Source: Rhizobium laguerreae
Lineage (GTDB): Bacteria > Pseudomonadota > Alphaproteobacteria > Rhizobiales > Rhizobiaceae
Assembly: GCF_002008165.1 (NCBI RefSeq)
Contig: NZ_MRDM01000009.1
Location: forward strand, 310,001-374,000
Length of the DNA stretch: 64,000 bases
Direction: 5' to 3'
Each line of letters begins with the position of its first letter. Position 1 is the stretch's first letter. The position numbers and the translations under genes were made by a program. The notes under the pieces were generated by a model. It did no database searches and was not told where the DNA came from. It saw only the letters and a list, made by a program, of their open reading frames with translations. Of this stretch, positions 27,718 to 37,607 are shown one piece after another.

Positions 27718-28600
27718 CGGGGTGATTCCCGAAGCGGAAGGGCGGTAGGCCCTCTGCATCCACGTCGAAGGCGATCACCGTCCCCGCCTCGAAACGTCCG
27801 GTGCGGTCCGTCGACAGGCTCGTGACGAAGAGGGTGCGCAGATCCGGCCCACCGAAACACGGCATCGTCGGTGCGGGGACCGGCAGAATGTAGATTTCGA
27901 CGATTTCGCCTTCGGGCGATATTCGGTTGAGGCGACCGGCGGACACGCCGGCACTCCAGTAGAACCCGTCACGATCGGTTGTCGCTCCGTCCGGTCGACC
28001 CTCGTCTTCCGTGAAGCTGCGAAGCCGGCGCCCATCGCCGAGGTCGCCCGTATCAGGATCGAAGTCGAATGCCTGCAGGAAGCATTGCCGGCTGTCGGAG
28101 TGATACATCCGCCGGCCGTCCGGCGACCAGGCAAGACCGTTGGAACTCGTCAGTCCGGTTGCAACGGTCCGCGTGCGGCCATCGGCGCCCACGCGGTAAA
28201 GTGCAGCCTCATTGACCGGCGGCTTGGCTTCGCTGAACGAGCCGATCCAGAAGTGCCCGTCGGGGCCGACCTTCCCGTCATTGAGGCGGCAATTGATGTC
28301 GCGTCCAACCGGATCGCACACAAACTCGAAATCTCCCGAAAGCGGATCGAAGAGATGGACGCCCGTCTGGAGCCCCACGACGATCCTGTGATCTCGGCAA
28401 AGCCCGAGCGCGCCGATTGCGGCCGGCATGTCGAAGCGGTCGATCTTTCCTGAATGCGAAAGCCGGACGAGTGCCGGCGCCAGAATATCGACGAACCACA
28501 AAGTGCCGGTCTCCTCGTCCCATACCGGCGATTCACCGACCGTGAGTGGTTGCTCGATAACGGAACGGACGTCCGGGCGGATGATCCGAGGCGCCGTCAT
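27710..28600 (-). CDS. SMP-30/gluconolactonase-family lactonase
   Basis: A 296-residue six-bladed beta-propeller of the SMP-30/gluconolaconase/LRE-like family. Metal-site residues are recognisable: Glu in VGESPVWDEETGTLWFVDIL (residues about 21-38), Asn in CRLNDGKVGPDGHFWIGS, and Asn and Asp in GLTSSNGLAWSPDGRRMYHS. The gene overlaps uronate dehydrogenase by four bases. In context it would open the aldaro-1,4- or 1,5-lactone released by that enzyme to the free aldaric acid. The exact lactone is inferred from the neighbour, not from residues. Confidence 0.87.
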   Translation of the reverse strand: MTAPRIIRPDVRSVIEQPLTVGESPVWDEETGTLWFVDILAPALVRLSHSGKIDRFDMPAAIGALGLCRDHRIVVGLQTGVHLFDPLSGDFEFVCDPVGRDINCRLNDGKVGPDGHFWIGSFSEAKPPVNEAALYRVGADGRTRTVATGLTSSNGLAWSPDGRRMYHSDSRQCFLQAFDFDPDTGDLGDGRRLRSFTEDEGRPDGATTDRDGFYWSAGVSAGRLNRISPEGEIVEIYILPVPAPTMPCFGGPDLRTLFVTSLSTDRTGRFEAGTVIAFDVDAEGLPPFRFGNHPVG

Positions 28601-29427
28601 TCAACCGTCTCCGGGCTCTTGGCCAAGCCATCGGCGTCGCGCATACGGATGGTGCCGTCGTGATTGATCTCACAGAACCCGCCACCCTGGAACGCCAGCG
28701 CGACCGGCCCCTCGGATCCCTCTTCGATCAGCGCATGGTCACGCGGCCGGTCCTGCGGCTGGTAGCCCAATCGTGTCGCCAGATCGTTCTCCCACCACAT
28801 CTCCTCGGTGTCGGAAACGCCGTAGACCACTGTTGCTGCAATCAACGGGTGCGAAAGGCCGATCCTGACCAATTGCGCCAGGTCTCGCGCGCTGATCCAG
28901 ATCGCAATGGATCGCTCGCTGTTGGGATAGGTGCCCGCATTGCCGATGCGAATGGAAAGAGAGCGAATGCCCGATGTGTCGTAATAAAGCCCCGCTACAA
29001 GCTCGCCCCAGCATTTGGAAAGTCCATATGGGCTGTCGGGGCGCATCGGGTCGAGCGGCGACACGAGCTGGCCGCGCGGATAAAAGCCGGTGGCATGATT
29101 GCTCGATGCATAGACGACCCGCTGAACCTTGTTGATCCGCGCCGCTTCGTAGAGATTGTATGTTCCAAGCACGTTCGCGTGCAGAATGGCGTTCATGTCC
29201 GTGCCGCTTGCGATACCCGCCAGATGGACGACGCCATCAATATCCTTCAGCGCAGCCGTCGCCTCGTCGAGCATTGTAAGGTCGGCCTTTACGAAATTCT
29301 CGTTTTCGCCAAGCCCGTCAGGTTCCTGGAGATCGATCAGGCTGAGGTGCTCGACATGCGACCGAAGAAGCGGACGCAGCAGCGTCCCTACACGTCCGGC
29401 AGCACCCGTCATAGCGACCCGTTTCAT
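28597..29427 (-). CDS. udh: Uronate dehydrogenase
   Basis: A 276-residue short-chain NAD-dependent dehydrogenase/epimerase-fold protein. The NAD motif TGAAGRVG lies at residues 7-14, and the catalytic set is Ser108/Ser109 in YASSNHATGFYP with Tyr134 and Lys138 in SPYGLSKCWGE. ASSNH, GxYP, the YGxSK spacing and the C-terminal FQGGGF agree well with remembered Agrobacterium tumefaciens uronate dehydrogenase, which oxidises galacturonate and glucuronate to aldarolactones. The start at 29427 has GGGAGGAG upstream; a start at 29451 lacks this. It is followed directly by a lactonase, the expected next step. Confidence 0.82.
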   Translation of the reverse strand: MKRVAMTGAAGRVGTLLRPLLRSHVEHLSLIDLQEPDGLGENENFVKADLTMLDEATAALKDIDGVVHLAGIASGTDMNAILHANVLGTYNLYEAARINKVQRVVYASSNHATGFYPRGQLVSPLDPMRPDSPYGLSKCWGELVAGLYYDTSGIRSLSIRIGNAGTYPNSERSIAIWISARDLAQLVRIGLSHPLIAATVVYGVSDTEEMWWENDLATRLGYQPQDRPRDHALIEEGSEGPVALAFQGGGFCEINHDGTIRMRDADGLAKSPETVE

Positions 29428-29447
29428 CGTCTCTCCTCCCATATCGC

Positions 29448-30164
29448 TCAAACGCCCTGGAACATGCGGGCGCGCGCATTCAGTATGTGTCTTTTCATCG
29501 CATCGTGCGCCTCGGTTTCCCGGTGCGCGAAAATCGCCTCGACGATCACCGCATGCTCATCCTGGACGCTGCGGATCTGTTCCGGCGTCCGCTTCAAGCT
29601 CAAGCTTCGCGTAACGGAATGCCCGATGGCGAAATGCGGCTTGAACCACTCGCGCAGGGTGATGTGGAACTGGTTACCGGTCGCCGTGGCAATTGCATCG
29701 TGCAGAGCCTGGTCCTCCTCGGCGCCAAGCTCCCCATTGCGCAAACATTGCTCGATCGAAAGAAGCGCTGCCGTTATGCGCTCCTTGTCGACCGGTTGCC
29801 AGTTTCGCGCTGCAAGCTCCGCCGCCTCGGCTTCGAGACCGGCGCGGAATTCGAAGAAGCGCTGGACATCGGCCAAGGAGCCGACCGGCACCATTTTCAG
29901 CATCGACGAATCCGGCCTTTGCCGGACATAGGAACCGGAACCCTTGCGCGAAACGACCAGGCCATCGGCTCTCAAGCGTTCGAGCGCTTCGCGCACGACG
30001 GGTCTCGATGCGCCGAAATCAGCGGCGAGCTTCGTCTCCGGCGGCAGCCGTTCGTTCACCGGAAAATTGCCGTCGGCGATCATCCCCACGATCTTCTCGT
30101 AGATGATGTCGCTGAAGCGCGTTGCGCCCCTGTTCGAAACGGCATCGACGGCGAATGTCATCAT
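29448..30164 (-). CDS. GntR/FadR-family transcriptional regulator
   Basis: A 238-residue regulator with an N-terminal winged helix (FSDIIYEKIVGMIADGNF, then RLPPETKLAADFGASRPVVR, EALERLRADGLVVSRKGSG) and a C-terminal helical FCD ligand domain (FFEFRAGLEAEAAELAARN, HDAIATATGNQF). FCD regulators often bind organic or sugar acids through a metal site, as UxuR and ExuR do for hexuronates. It heads the minus arm and faces the plus-strand importer, so it probably controls both arms. Two consecutive ATGs are present at 30164 and 30161, preceded by AAGGA. Confidence 0.87.
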   Translation of the reverse strand: MMTFAVDAVSNRGATRFSDIIYEKIVGMIADGNFPVNERLPPETKLAADFGASRPVVREALERLRADGLVVSRKGSGSYVRQRPDSSMLKMVPVGSLADVQRFFEFRAGLEAEAAELAARNWQPVDKERITAALLSIEQCLRNGELGAEEDQALHDAIATATGNQFHITLREWFKPHFAIGHSVTRSLSLKRTPEQIRSVQDEHAVIVEAIFAHRETEAHDAMKRHILNARARMFQGV

Positions 30165-30478
30165 GGTCCTTTTCTCTCAACGCCGCGTGCACCGGGTCAA
30201 CGGCCGCACCCTGGCTGTCGCCGACCACGATGTTCAGGGCGGTGACAGCATCTGACAGATTCAACGTTTTTCGTGCTATTGGCCGCGTCTCAGCGGCTCA
30301 ACGTCGCATATCAATGCAGCATGGCTACAAAATTTGTAATTATCTGTCAACTCTTGTAATCATTTGAGAAGGTGTCTATGGTTTCGGTCGTAGCGCCGAG
30401 GAGGGCGCCAGCGTCGGGTCGGGAGCCCGCCGCATCAGCCGGTGCAAAGGCTGCGCCGGCACAAAAGGGAGGAATTCG
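30165..30478. other. Divergent control region of the uronate module
   Basis: This 314-base region lies between the divergent GntR gene and the plus-strand binding-protein gene. It holds the AT-rich segment near 30325-30365 with the direct repeat described separately and a perfect TTGACA box on the minus strand (plus coordinates 30345-30350) without a good -10 box. No coding region is supported. A Shine-Dalgarno AAGGGAGGAA ends at 30474. Confidence 0.6.
30334..30360. promoter_or_regulatory. TTGTAAT direct repeat, candidate GntR binding region
   Basis: TTGTAAT occurs at 30334-30340 and 30354-30360, 20 bases apart (about two helical turns), with TGTCAA between. ACAAAATTTGT around 30327-30337 is a near-palindrome. 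The position in the divergent promoter region makes it a candidate site for the GntR regulator next door. Confidence 0.4.
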
Positions 30479-32416
30479 ATGGCCAAAGAAATACTGTCGC
30501 GTGGCGTCACCCGCCGCGCCGTGCTTGGCGGCATGGCTGGTGTCGCGGCGCTGTCTATCGCCGGTCGCGTCTCAGCCGCAGGCGGCGAAGCGCCGGCCCT
30601 TGCGCAGCTCGCCAAGGATGGAAAGCTGCCGCCGCTCGCCGAGCGCCTGCCGAAAAAGCCGATGGTCGTGACGCCGTTCGAGAAGGTCGGCACCTATGGC
30701 GGTTCGCTGCGCCGCGGCCTTCGCGGTTCATCCGACCATAACGGCATCCTGCGTATGGTCGGCAACCAGAGCCTTGTACGCTGGAACCTCGATTTTACCG
30801 CCGTGCAGCCGAACCTTGCCGAGCGCTGGGAAGTCAGCGACGACGCAACACAATTCACGTTCCATCTGATCGAAGGCGTGCGCTGGTCCGACGGTCATCC
30901 CTTTACGGCCGATGACGTCGTTTTCGCGATCGAAGACTGCGTCAAGAACACCGAGCTCTACAGCTCGACCCCGGCGCAGCTTGCTGTCGCCGGCAAGCCG
31001 GTCACGGTCGAGAAGATCGACGATTATACGGTGAGGTTCACCTTTGCTGCGGCCAACGCGCTTTACCTGGAAAACCTCGCCACACCGCTTGGCCAGCATC
31101 CGACGCTGTTCCCGAAGCATTATTGCAGCCAGTTCCTGCCGAAATATAATCCCAGTATCGAGGCCGATGCGAAGAAGGCCGGAGTTACCAGTTGGACGGA
31201 GTTGTTCCGCAGCCGTTGCGGCGACATCGAGATCCCGTCGCGATGGGGCAATGTCGACAAGCCGACGCTCGATCCATGGGTGGTCAAGGAGCCCTATGCC
31301 GGCGGTGCTACGCGCGTCGTCATGACCCGCAATCCTTATTTCTGGCAGGTCGATACCGAGGGCAATCAGCTCCCCTACATCGATGAAATCAACTTCGGCA
31401 TCTCGCAGGACGTCGAATCGCTGATGCTGAACGTCATCTCTGGAAAGATCGACATCCAGGAGCGTCACATCAGCGTTCTCGCCAACAAGCCGACGTTGTC
31501 CAAGAACATGGAAAAGGGCGATTATCGGCTGCTGACGCTCGTGCCTTCGGCCTCGCAACAGTGCCAGATCTACTTTAACATCACCCACAAAGATCCTGCC
31601 ATGCGCAAGATGTTTGCCGACAAGTCGTTTCGGCAAGCGCTCTCGATCGGCATCAATCGCCAGGAGCTCATCGACATCGTCTATTTCGGACAGAGCGAGC
31701 CCTACCAGGCCGGGCCGCGTCCGACCCATCCCTGGTATAACGAGACATATGCGCGCCAATTCACCGAATTTGACGCCGACAAGGCAGGCGCGATGCTCGA
31801 TGAGGCCGGCTATAAGAAAGGCGGCGACGGTTTTCGCCTCCGGCCCGACGGCCAGAAAGTGTTCTTCTCGATCGACGTCATTCCGACCCTCTATCCCGAC
31901 CTCGTCGATGCCCTGGAACTGGTCAAAGCGCATTGGGCTCAGATCGGTATCGACATGAAGGTCAACACGATCGAGCGGGCGCTCTATTACACCCGCGGCG
32001 ACGACAACGCCCATGATGCGGCAGTGTGGCCAGGTCCTGGCGGTCTCGATCCGATGCTCGATCCGCGCGATTTCTTCGCCTTCCATCCGCAGGGTTCACG
32101 TTACGCCATTCCGTGGACGCTTTGGTACACCTCCAACGGTGCCCGCGGCGAAGAACCGCCGGAAAGCCAGAAGAAGCGCATGAAGCTCTTCGACGAAGCG
32201 CGTTCGACGGCCGATCTCGACAAGCGCGGCGCGATCATGAAGCAGATCTTCGACATCGCGGCCGAGGAGTTCGAGACCGTCGGCCTTTGCCTTGCCGTCG
32301 GCGGCTTCGGCATCATCCGCAATAATCTACGCAATGTTCCCGAGAAGGAGCCGGATAGCTGGTCCTGGCCCAATCCCGGCCCTGCAATGCCACAGCAATT
32401 CACCTTCACGAGCTGA
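30479..32416 (+). CDS. Tat-exported peptide-type ABC transporter substrate-binding protein 2
   Basis: A 645-residue family-5 binding protein, about 100 residues longer than the usual DppA. The N terminus holds a twin-arginine signal (GVTRRAVLGGMAGVAALSIA, cleaved near Val-Ser-Ala at 33), so it is folded before export. Typical motifs include EGVRWSDGHPFTADDVVFAI and KSFRQALSIGINRQELIDIV. Large family-5 proteins of this type in rhizobia serve oligosaccharide or sugar-acid importers. It is the first gene of the plus arm and is followed by a strong terminator-like hairpin before its permeases. Confidence 0.88.
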   Translation: MAKEILSRGVTRRAVLGGMAGVAALSIAGRVSAAGGEAPALAQLAKDGKLPPLAERLPKKPMVVTPFEKVGTYGGSLRRGLRGSSDHNGILRMVGNQSLVRWNLDFTAVQPNLAERWEVSDDATQFTFHLIEGVRWSDGHPFTADDVVFAIEDCVKNTELYSSTPAQLAVAGKPVTVEKIDDYTVRFTFAAANALYLENLATPLGQHPTLFPKHYCSQFLPKYNPSIEADAKKAGVTSWTELFRSRCGDIEIPSRWGNVDKPTLDPWVVKEPYAGGATRVVMTRNPYFWQVDTEGNQLPYIDEINFGISQDVESLMLNVISGKIDIQERHISVLANKPTLSKNMEKGDYRLLTLVPSASQQCQIYFNITHKDPAMRKMFADKSFRQALSIGINRQELIDIVYFGQSEPYQAGPRPTHPWYNETYARQFTEFDADKAGAMLDEAGYKKGGDGFRLRPDGQKVFFSIDVIPTLYPDLVDALELVKAHWAQIGIDMKVNTIERALYYTRGDDNAHDAAVWPGPGGLDPMLDPRDFFAFHPQGSRYAIPWTLWYTSNGARGEEPPESQKKRMKLFDEARSTADLDKRGAIMKQIFDIAAEEFETVGLCLAVGGFGIIRNNLRNVPEKEPDSWSWPNPGPAMPQQFTFTS

Positions 32417-32428
32417 TTTTCGTCTTGA

Positions 32429-32460
32429 GCGCCGTACCATCAGGTACGGCGCTTTTTTTT
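32429..32460 (+). terminator. Rho-independent terminator or attenuator inside the importer operon
   Basis: GCGCCGTACC at 32429-32438 pairs perfectly with GGTACGGCGC at 32443-32452 around ATCA, followed by eight T residues. It lies 13 bases after the binding-protein stop. Partial read-through would give much more binding protein than membrane components. Confidence 0.92.
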
Positions 32461-32540
32461 CAGTTCGCCCTCCGAGATGCCTTGCCGGCCCTGACGGCCG
32501 ACAGGGCCCGGAAGGCGGCGTTCAATGCAAGAGGCGCCTC

Positions 32541-33527
32541 ATGCTGGTCTTTATCGCCAAACGCTTCCTATGGATGATTCCATCGCTGTTTGCTGTCAGC
32601 TTCCTGGCTTTCGTGCTGATCCAGCTGCCGCCGGGCGATTATGTCACCACCTATATTGCGACGCTGGCAGCCTCCAACGAGATCGTCGATCAGAACACGG
32701 CGGCGCAATTGCGCGAGCGCTTCGGCCTCGGCGATCCGATGCTCGTCCAATATTTCAAATGGATGTGGGGCATTCTCACGCGCGGCGATTTCGGCATCTC
32801 TTTCGAATGGCAGCAGCCGGTCTCGGACCTGATCTGGGAGCGCATGGCGCTGACGCTCGTTCTGGCCCTGTCGACATTAATCGCCACCTGGGCGATCGCG
32901 CTGCCGATCGGCGTCTATTCCGCCGTGCGCAAATATTCGATCGGCGACTATTTCTTCACCGCCTTCACCTTTTTCGGCCTGGCCGTTCCGTCCTTCCTGC
33001 TGGCGCTGGTGCTGATGTATGTCGCGGCGGTTGAATTCGGACAGGATGTCGGCGGGTTGTTTTCGCCGGAATACGAGAACGCGTCCTGGAGCTTCGCCAA
33101 GATGGTCGACCTCTTCTCGCATCTCTGGCTTCCGGTCATCATCCTTGCCGTCTCCTCGACGGCGAGCCTCATCCGCGTCATGCGCGCCAACATGCTTGAT
33201 GAACTGCCGAAGCCTTACGTGACCACGGCACGGGCAAAAGGGCTCTCTGAGTTCCGGCTGCTGATGAAATACCCTCTGATGATCGCCCTCAATCCGTTCA
33301 TCTCGACGATCGCCTGGTTGCTGCCCAACCTCATTTCCGGCTCGGTCGTCGTCGCCATCGTCCTCAATCTGCCGACGGCGGCACCTTTGCTGCTGCAGGC
33401 GCTGATGGCCCAGGACATGTATCTCGCCGGCGCCTTCGTCCTGCTGATCTGCGCGCTGACGCTGATAGGCTCTTTGATCAGCGACATCCTGCTTGCGCTG
33501 GTCGATCCCCGCATCCGGTTGGAATAG
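32541..33527 (+). CDS. Peptide-type ABC transporter permease 2 (DppB-like)
   Basis: A 328-residue permease beginning MLVFIAKRFLWMIPSLFAVS, the standard first helix of DppB/OppB proteins, followed by the LRERFGLGDPMLVQYFKWM segment and the EAA loop VTTARAKGLSEFRLLMKYPL. The start at 32541 has GAGG six bases upstream. It follows the terminator hairpin, so its expression depends on read-through or a local promoter that I could not identify. Confidence 0.9.
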   Translation: MLVFIAKRFLWMIPSLFAVSFLAFVLIQLPPGDYVTTYIATLAASNEIVDQNTAAQLRERFGLGDPMLVQYFKWMWGILTRGDFGISFEWQQPVSDLIWERMALTLVLALSTLIATWAIALPIGVYSAVRKYSIGDYFFTAFTFFGLAVPSFLLALVLMYVAAVEFGQDVGGLFSPEYENASWSFAKMVDLFSHLWLPVIILAVSSTASLIRVMRANMLDELPKPYVTTARAKGLSEFRLLMKYPLMIALNPFISTIAWLLPNLISGSVVVAIVLNLPTAAPLLLQALMAQDMYLAGAFVLLICALTLIGSLISDILLALVDPRIRLE

Positions 33528-33536
33528 GAGCCTCAC

Positions 33537-34658
33537 ATGGCCGACATCACCGTTACGAACATTCCGCCGGATCGCGCTGCCGTTGCATCCCAGTGGCAGC
33601 TCATCTGGTGGGCTTTCCGCCGGCACCGGCTGGCCATGGTGGCGCTCGTCGTTACCGTGCTGATGTATATCGTCGCCCTCATCCCCGGCTTCTTCGCCAT
33701 CAACGATCCGTACCTGCAAAATGCGCGGGCGACCTTTCACCCGCCGCAGAAATTGCATCTGATCGATACTGAGAACGGGTTCTCCTTCGGTCCGCATTAT
33801 TATCCGATGAAGCTGACCCGCGATCCGGAAACGTTGGCCGCCATCTACAAGGAAGACACGACAAAACGTGTCGACGTCCAGTTCTTCGGGCGCGGCTATG
33901 AATATTCGGTGTTCGGCCTGTTCAGGACCAACATCCATCTGATCGCCTCGCCCGACAAAACGACGCCGCTGCTTCTCTTCGGTGCCGACAGGCTTGGGCG
34001 CGACGTCTTCAGCCGAACGGTGCAGGGCTCGCAGATTTCGTTGTCGATCGGCCTCGTCGGTGTCTTCTTCTCGCTGATGCTCGGCATCGTGCTCGGCGGC
34101 ATCTCGGGGTATTACGGCGGCCGCATCGATTTCTTCCTGCAGCGGGTGATCGATTTCGTGCTGTCGCTGCCGACGATCCCGATCTGGCTGGCGATGGCTG
34201 CGGCCCTGCCGCAGGACTGGCCTGCGACGCTGCAATATATGATGATCACGATCATCCTCTCGCTGACAGGCTGGGCGCAGCTCGCCCGCGTCGTTCGCGG
34301 CCGCTTCCTGTCCTTACGCACCGAGGAATTCGTCGCCGCCGCGAGACTCGACGGCGTTCGCGAAAGGCGCATCATTTTTCGCCACATGCTGCCGAGTTTC
34401 GCCAGCCATATCATCGCGTCGATCACGCTTGCGGTGCCGGCGATGATCCTTGCCGAAACCTCTCTCTCTTTCCTGGGGCTCGGTCTGCAGCCGCCGACCA
34501 TCTCCTGGGGCGTGCTTCTGCGCGAGGCCCAGAACATTCGCTCGATCGCCACCGCGCCATGGCTCTTCATGCCGGGCTGCGCCGTCGTGGTCGCCGTGAT
34601 GGCGCTCAACCTTCTCGGCGACGGCCTGCGCGATGCGGCCGACCCCTACAACAAATGA
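33537..34658 (+). CDS. Peptide-type ABC transporter permease 2 (DppC-like)
   Basis: A 373-residue permease, longer than usual because of a periplasmic insert of about 90 residues between the first and second helices (from NDPYLQNARATFHPP to SVFGLFRTNIH). After it come the DppC marks LFGADRLGRDVFSRTVQGSQ and the EAA loop EEFVAAARLDGVRERRIIFR, ending GDGLRDAADPYNK. Similar inserts are seen in permeases of the AgpC type for alpha-galactosides and related sugars, which fits sugar-acid transport better than peptides. Confidence 0.9.
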   Translation: MADITVTNIPPDRAAVASQWQLIWWAFRRHRLAMVALVVTVLMYIVALIPGFFAINDPYLQNARATFHPPQKLHLIDTENGFSFGPHYYPMKLTRDPETLAAIYKEDTTKRVDVQFFGRGYEYSVFGLFRTNIHLIASPDKTTPLLLFGADRLGRDVFSRTVQGSQISLSIGLVGVFFSLMLGIVLGGISGYYGGRIDFFLQRVIDFVLSLPTIPIWLAMAAALPQDWPATLQYMMITIILSLTGWAQLARVVRGRFLSLRTEEFVAAARLDGVRERRIIFRHMLPSFASHIIASITLAVPAMILAETSLSFLGLGLQPPTISWGVLLREAQNIRSIATAPWLFMPGCAVVVAVMALNLLGDGLRDAADPYNK

Positions 34659-34665
34659 GGCCGGC

Positions 34666-36387
34666 ATGACCGATATCCTTCCTATTGCCGGCAGGCCGCT
34701 ATTGCAGGTGAAAAATCTGACGGTCGAGTTCCCTCTGCGCACCGGCGTCTTTCGCGCCGTCAGCGATCTGTCTTTCTCGATCGAGCCGGGCAAGACCCTC
34801 TGTGTCGTCGGCGAAAGCGGATCCGGCAAGTCGGTGACGGCGCGTTCGATCCTGCAGATCGTCGATGCACCCGGCCGCATATCCGCCGGATCGATCACAC
34901 TGAACGATCAGAACGGCGGGTCGATCGATCTGACCAGCCTCAATCCGCGCGGGCGTCAGATCCGAGCGATCCGCGGCCGCGACATCGCCATGATCTTCCA
35001 GGAGCCGATGTCGTCGCTGTCGCCGATCCACACGGTCGGCAACCAGATAGTCGAGGCGCTTCGCCTTCACACCCGGATGAGCAAGGCAGAGGCGCGCGCG
35101 GAAGCCATATCGCTGCTCAGCCAGGTCGAGATTCCCTCGCCGGAAAAAGCGCTGGACCGATATGCCTTTCAATATTCCGGCGGGATGCGCCAGCGCGCGA
35201 TGATTGCCATGGCGCTCGCCTGCAAACCGCAGCTGCTGATCGCCGACGAGCCGACCACGGCCCTCGACGTGACGACGCAGGCCGAAATTCTCGACCTGAT
35301 CGCCCGGCTGCAGAAGGCCAAGGGCATGGCCGTTCTCTTCATCACGCATGACATGGGTGTTGTGGCGCAGATCGCCGACGATGTGCTGGTCATGCACAAC
35401 GGCGTCGCCAAGGAATATGCGCCGGTCGAGCAGATCTTTCATGCGCCGAAAGACGACTATACCCGCATGCTGATCGGCTCGGTGCTGAAGCTGGAAGCGA
35501 AGGCCGAAATCCGGCTGGCGCGCCCGCCGCTCGACACGACGGCGCCGCCGATCCTCGAACTTCGCAATGTATCAATGGATTTCGGCGAGGTGAAAGCGCT
35601 GGACGATGTTTCCATTTCGCTTCTGCCGGGCGAGACGCTCGGCATCGTCGGCGAGAGCGGATCCGGCAAGACGACGATGGGCCGCTCGATCATGCGACTG
35701 ATCGATCCGACTGCAGGCGAAATCCTCTATCGCCGCGCCGACGGCGACATCATCGATCTGGCAACGGCAAAAGGTCAGACGCTTGCCGCAGCAAGGCGGG
35801 AATTGCGGATGGTTTTCCAGGATCCTTTCGGCTCCCTCAACCCACGCATGACCGTCTCCCAGATCATTGGCGAGCCGTTGCTCGTCAATGGCGTCGCAAA
35901 GGGGCGGGCGCTGGAGGAGCGCGTTTGCCATCTGATGGAGCAGGTTGGCCTCGACCCGAGGGCGCGCGAGCGCTACCCGCACGCATTCTCCGGCGGTCAG
36001 CGTCAGCGCATCGGCATTGCTCGCGCCATCACCCTCAATCCGCGCGTCATCGTTGCCGACGAGGCAACCTCGGCGCTTGACGTCTCGGTGCGCTCGCAGG
36101 TGCTCGATCTGTTGATGCGCCTGCAGGACGAACTCGGTCTCGCCTATATCTTCATCAGTCATGATATCGGCGTTATCCGCTACATGTGTGACCGTGTCGG
36201 CGTCATGTACAAAGGCCAGCTCGTCGAAATCGGTGATGCCGAGAAGGTCTGCCGCACACCCGAACATGCCTATACGCAGGCGCTCATATCAGCGATCCCG
36301 CGCCCCGATCCGCGTGATCGTGATCAATCGCGGCGTTTCCGATACGTCGCGCCGGACATTTTGAAGAATGGGAGTTTTCAGCGATGA
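34666..36387 (+). CDS. Peptide-type ABC transporter ATPase, DppD-DppF fusion
   Basis: A 573-residue protein carrying both importer ATPase domains in one chain. Domain 1 has Walker [16 protein letters not shown]-loop [13 protein letters not shown], signature [15 protein letters not shown] and Walker [15 protein letters not shown]. Domain 2 has [44 protein letters not shown] and [14 protein letters not shown]; the Glu-Ala-Thr after Walker B is a mild variant. The ATG at 34666 follows GAGG and overlaps no other gene. The first importer of this module keeps these domains as two separate genes, so the two systems are not recent copies. Confidence 0.92.
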   Translation: MTDILPIAGRPLLQVKNLTVEFPLRTGVFRAVSDLSFSIEPGKTLCVVGESGSGKSVTARSILQIVDAPGRISAGSITLNDQNGGSIDLTSLNPRGRQIRAIRGRDIAMIFQEPMSSLSPIHTVGNQIVEALRLHTRMSKAEARAEAISLLSQVEIPSPEKALDRYAFQYSGGMRQRAMIAMALACKPQLLIADEPTTALDVTTQAEILDLIARLQKAKGMAVLFITHDMGVVAQIADDVLVMHNGVAKEYAPVEQIFHAPKDDYTRMLIGSVLKLEAKAEIRLARPPLDTTAPPILELRNVSMDFGEVKALDDVSISLLPGETLGIVGESGSGKTTMGRSIMRLIDPTAGEILYRRADGDIIDLATAKGQTLAAARRELRMVFQDPFGSLNPRMTVSQIIGEPLLVNGVAKGRALEERVCHLMEQVGLDPRARERYPHAFSGGQRQRIGIARAITLNPRVIVADEATSALDVSVRSQVLDLLMRLQDELGLAYIFISHDIGVIRYMCDRVGVMYKGQLVEIGDAEKVCRTPEHAYTQALISAIPRPDPRDRDQSRRFRYVAPDILKNGSFQR

Positions 36388-37595
36388 AAATCACCGGGAT
36401 CCGCACTTTTCTCATGCATGTCGGTCAGCCTGATCCGGCGAACTGGGCTTCCGACCAGCGGTCCAGTAGTGGCGCCTCGAAACAGTTCGGCGGCACCCGA
36501 AATTGGCTCTTTCTAAAGATCGATACCGATGAGGGCATTACCGGCATCGGTGAATGCTCCGGCTGGCCGCGCGTCGTCGAGACGGCGATCCATGATCTCG
36601 CCCCACTCCTCATTGGCGAAGATCCCGCCCATATCGAACGGCTATGGCAGAAGATGCATATCACGATGATGGGCCACGGCATGCTCGGAACGGTCGGAGG
36701 CGGTGCGATGACCGGCATCGACATGGCGCTATGGGACATCAAGGGCAAGGCGCTCGGCGTGCCTGTCTGGATGCTGCTCGGCGGCAAGGTGCGTGACCGG
36801 ATCCCGATCTATTCGCATGCGAATACGCCCGAGCGCGCGCTTGCCATCAAAGCGCGAGGCATAAAGGCGATCAAATGCGGCGGCGTCGCCGATCCGGTCC
36901 GCAAGGTTGCTGCGCTGCGTGAGGCCGTCGGCGACGACATGGACATCGCCATCGATCTGCATGGACCGCCGTGGCTGACGCCTGCGGATGCCTGCCGGCT
37001 GGTGCGGGCGCTCGAACCCTATGAATTGATGTGGGTGGAAGATCCGATTGCGCCGGAGAATATCGACGGCTACCGACGCATCCGCGACGCAGCACATGTG
37101 CCGCTTGCCGCCGGCGAGCGCTCGGCGACCATCTTCGGCGAGCGTGAGCTCATCGAGAAGGAGCTGGTCGACGTGATCCAGCCGGACACCGGCCGGGCCG
37201 GGGGCATCACCCAGATGAAGAAGATCGCGGCCATGGCCGAAGCCCATCATATCCAGATGGCGCCGCATTCGGGTTCGCTCGGGCCGGTGGCGGAATATGC
37301 GGCTCTGCATCTGCTTGCAGCGATTCCCAACGCCCTCATCCTCGAGCGCCTCGACGACGACTGGGACGGCCGCCGCCAGACGATCGTGCCGCATCCGCAA
37401 CAGGTCGACGGCTTGATCGCCGTTCCTGATGGCCCGGGACTTGGCTGCGATATCGACGAGGCCTTCGTGGCGCGCTTCCCCAGCAACGGCAATGTCTCGG
37501 TGCCGCAAAGTGCGGGTGCCTACAATCCCGGAACCGACAACGAGCATCTCTACGTGCAGACGCGCCAGTCGCGCCGCACCTATTTCAATCGCTAG
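36384..37595 (+). CDS. Enolase-superfamily sugar-acid dehydratase (D-galactonate dehydratase-like) 1
   Basis: A 403-residue mandelate-racemase-subgroup protein. Metal ligands are Asp191, Glu219 and Glu245 (in IAIDLHG, MWVEDPI, AAGERSA). His193 next to Asp191 and His295 in QMAPHSG, paired with Asp268 in IQPDTG, match the two-histidine arrangement of D-galactonate and gluconate-type dehydratases. The usual Lys-x-Lys is changed to Lys164-Cys-Gly. In this operon it may dehydrate galactarate, glucarate or another aldonate feeding the DapA-family step. It overlaps the ATPase gene by four bases. Confidence 0.82.
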   Translation: MKITGIRTFLMHVGQPDPANWASDQRSSSGASKQFGGTRNWLFLKIDTDEGITGIGECSGWPRVVETAIHDLAPLLIGEDPAHIERLWQKMHITMMGHGMLGTVGGGAMTGIDMALWDIKGKALGVPVWMLLGGKVRDRIPIYSHANTPERALAIKARGIKAIKCGGVADPVRKVAALREAVGDDMDIAIDLHGPPWLTPADACRLVRALEPYELMWVEDPIAPENIDGYRRIRDAAHVPLAAGERSATIFGERELIEKELVDVIQPDTGRAGGITQMKKIAAMAEAHHIQMAPHSGSLGPVAEYAALHLLAAIPNALILERLDDDWDGRRQTIVPHPQQVDGLIAVPDGPGLGCDIDEAFVARFPSNGNVSVPQSAGAYNPGTDNEHLYVQTRQSRRTYFNR

Positions 37596-37607
37596 AAGGA
37601 CAGAAAG

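Noticed and set aside
30728..32086. 452-codon minus-strand frame
   Set aside because: Shadow of the Tat-exported binding protein gene; no family motif or ribosome site.
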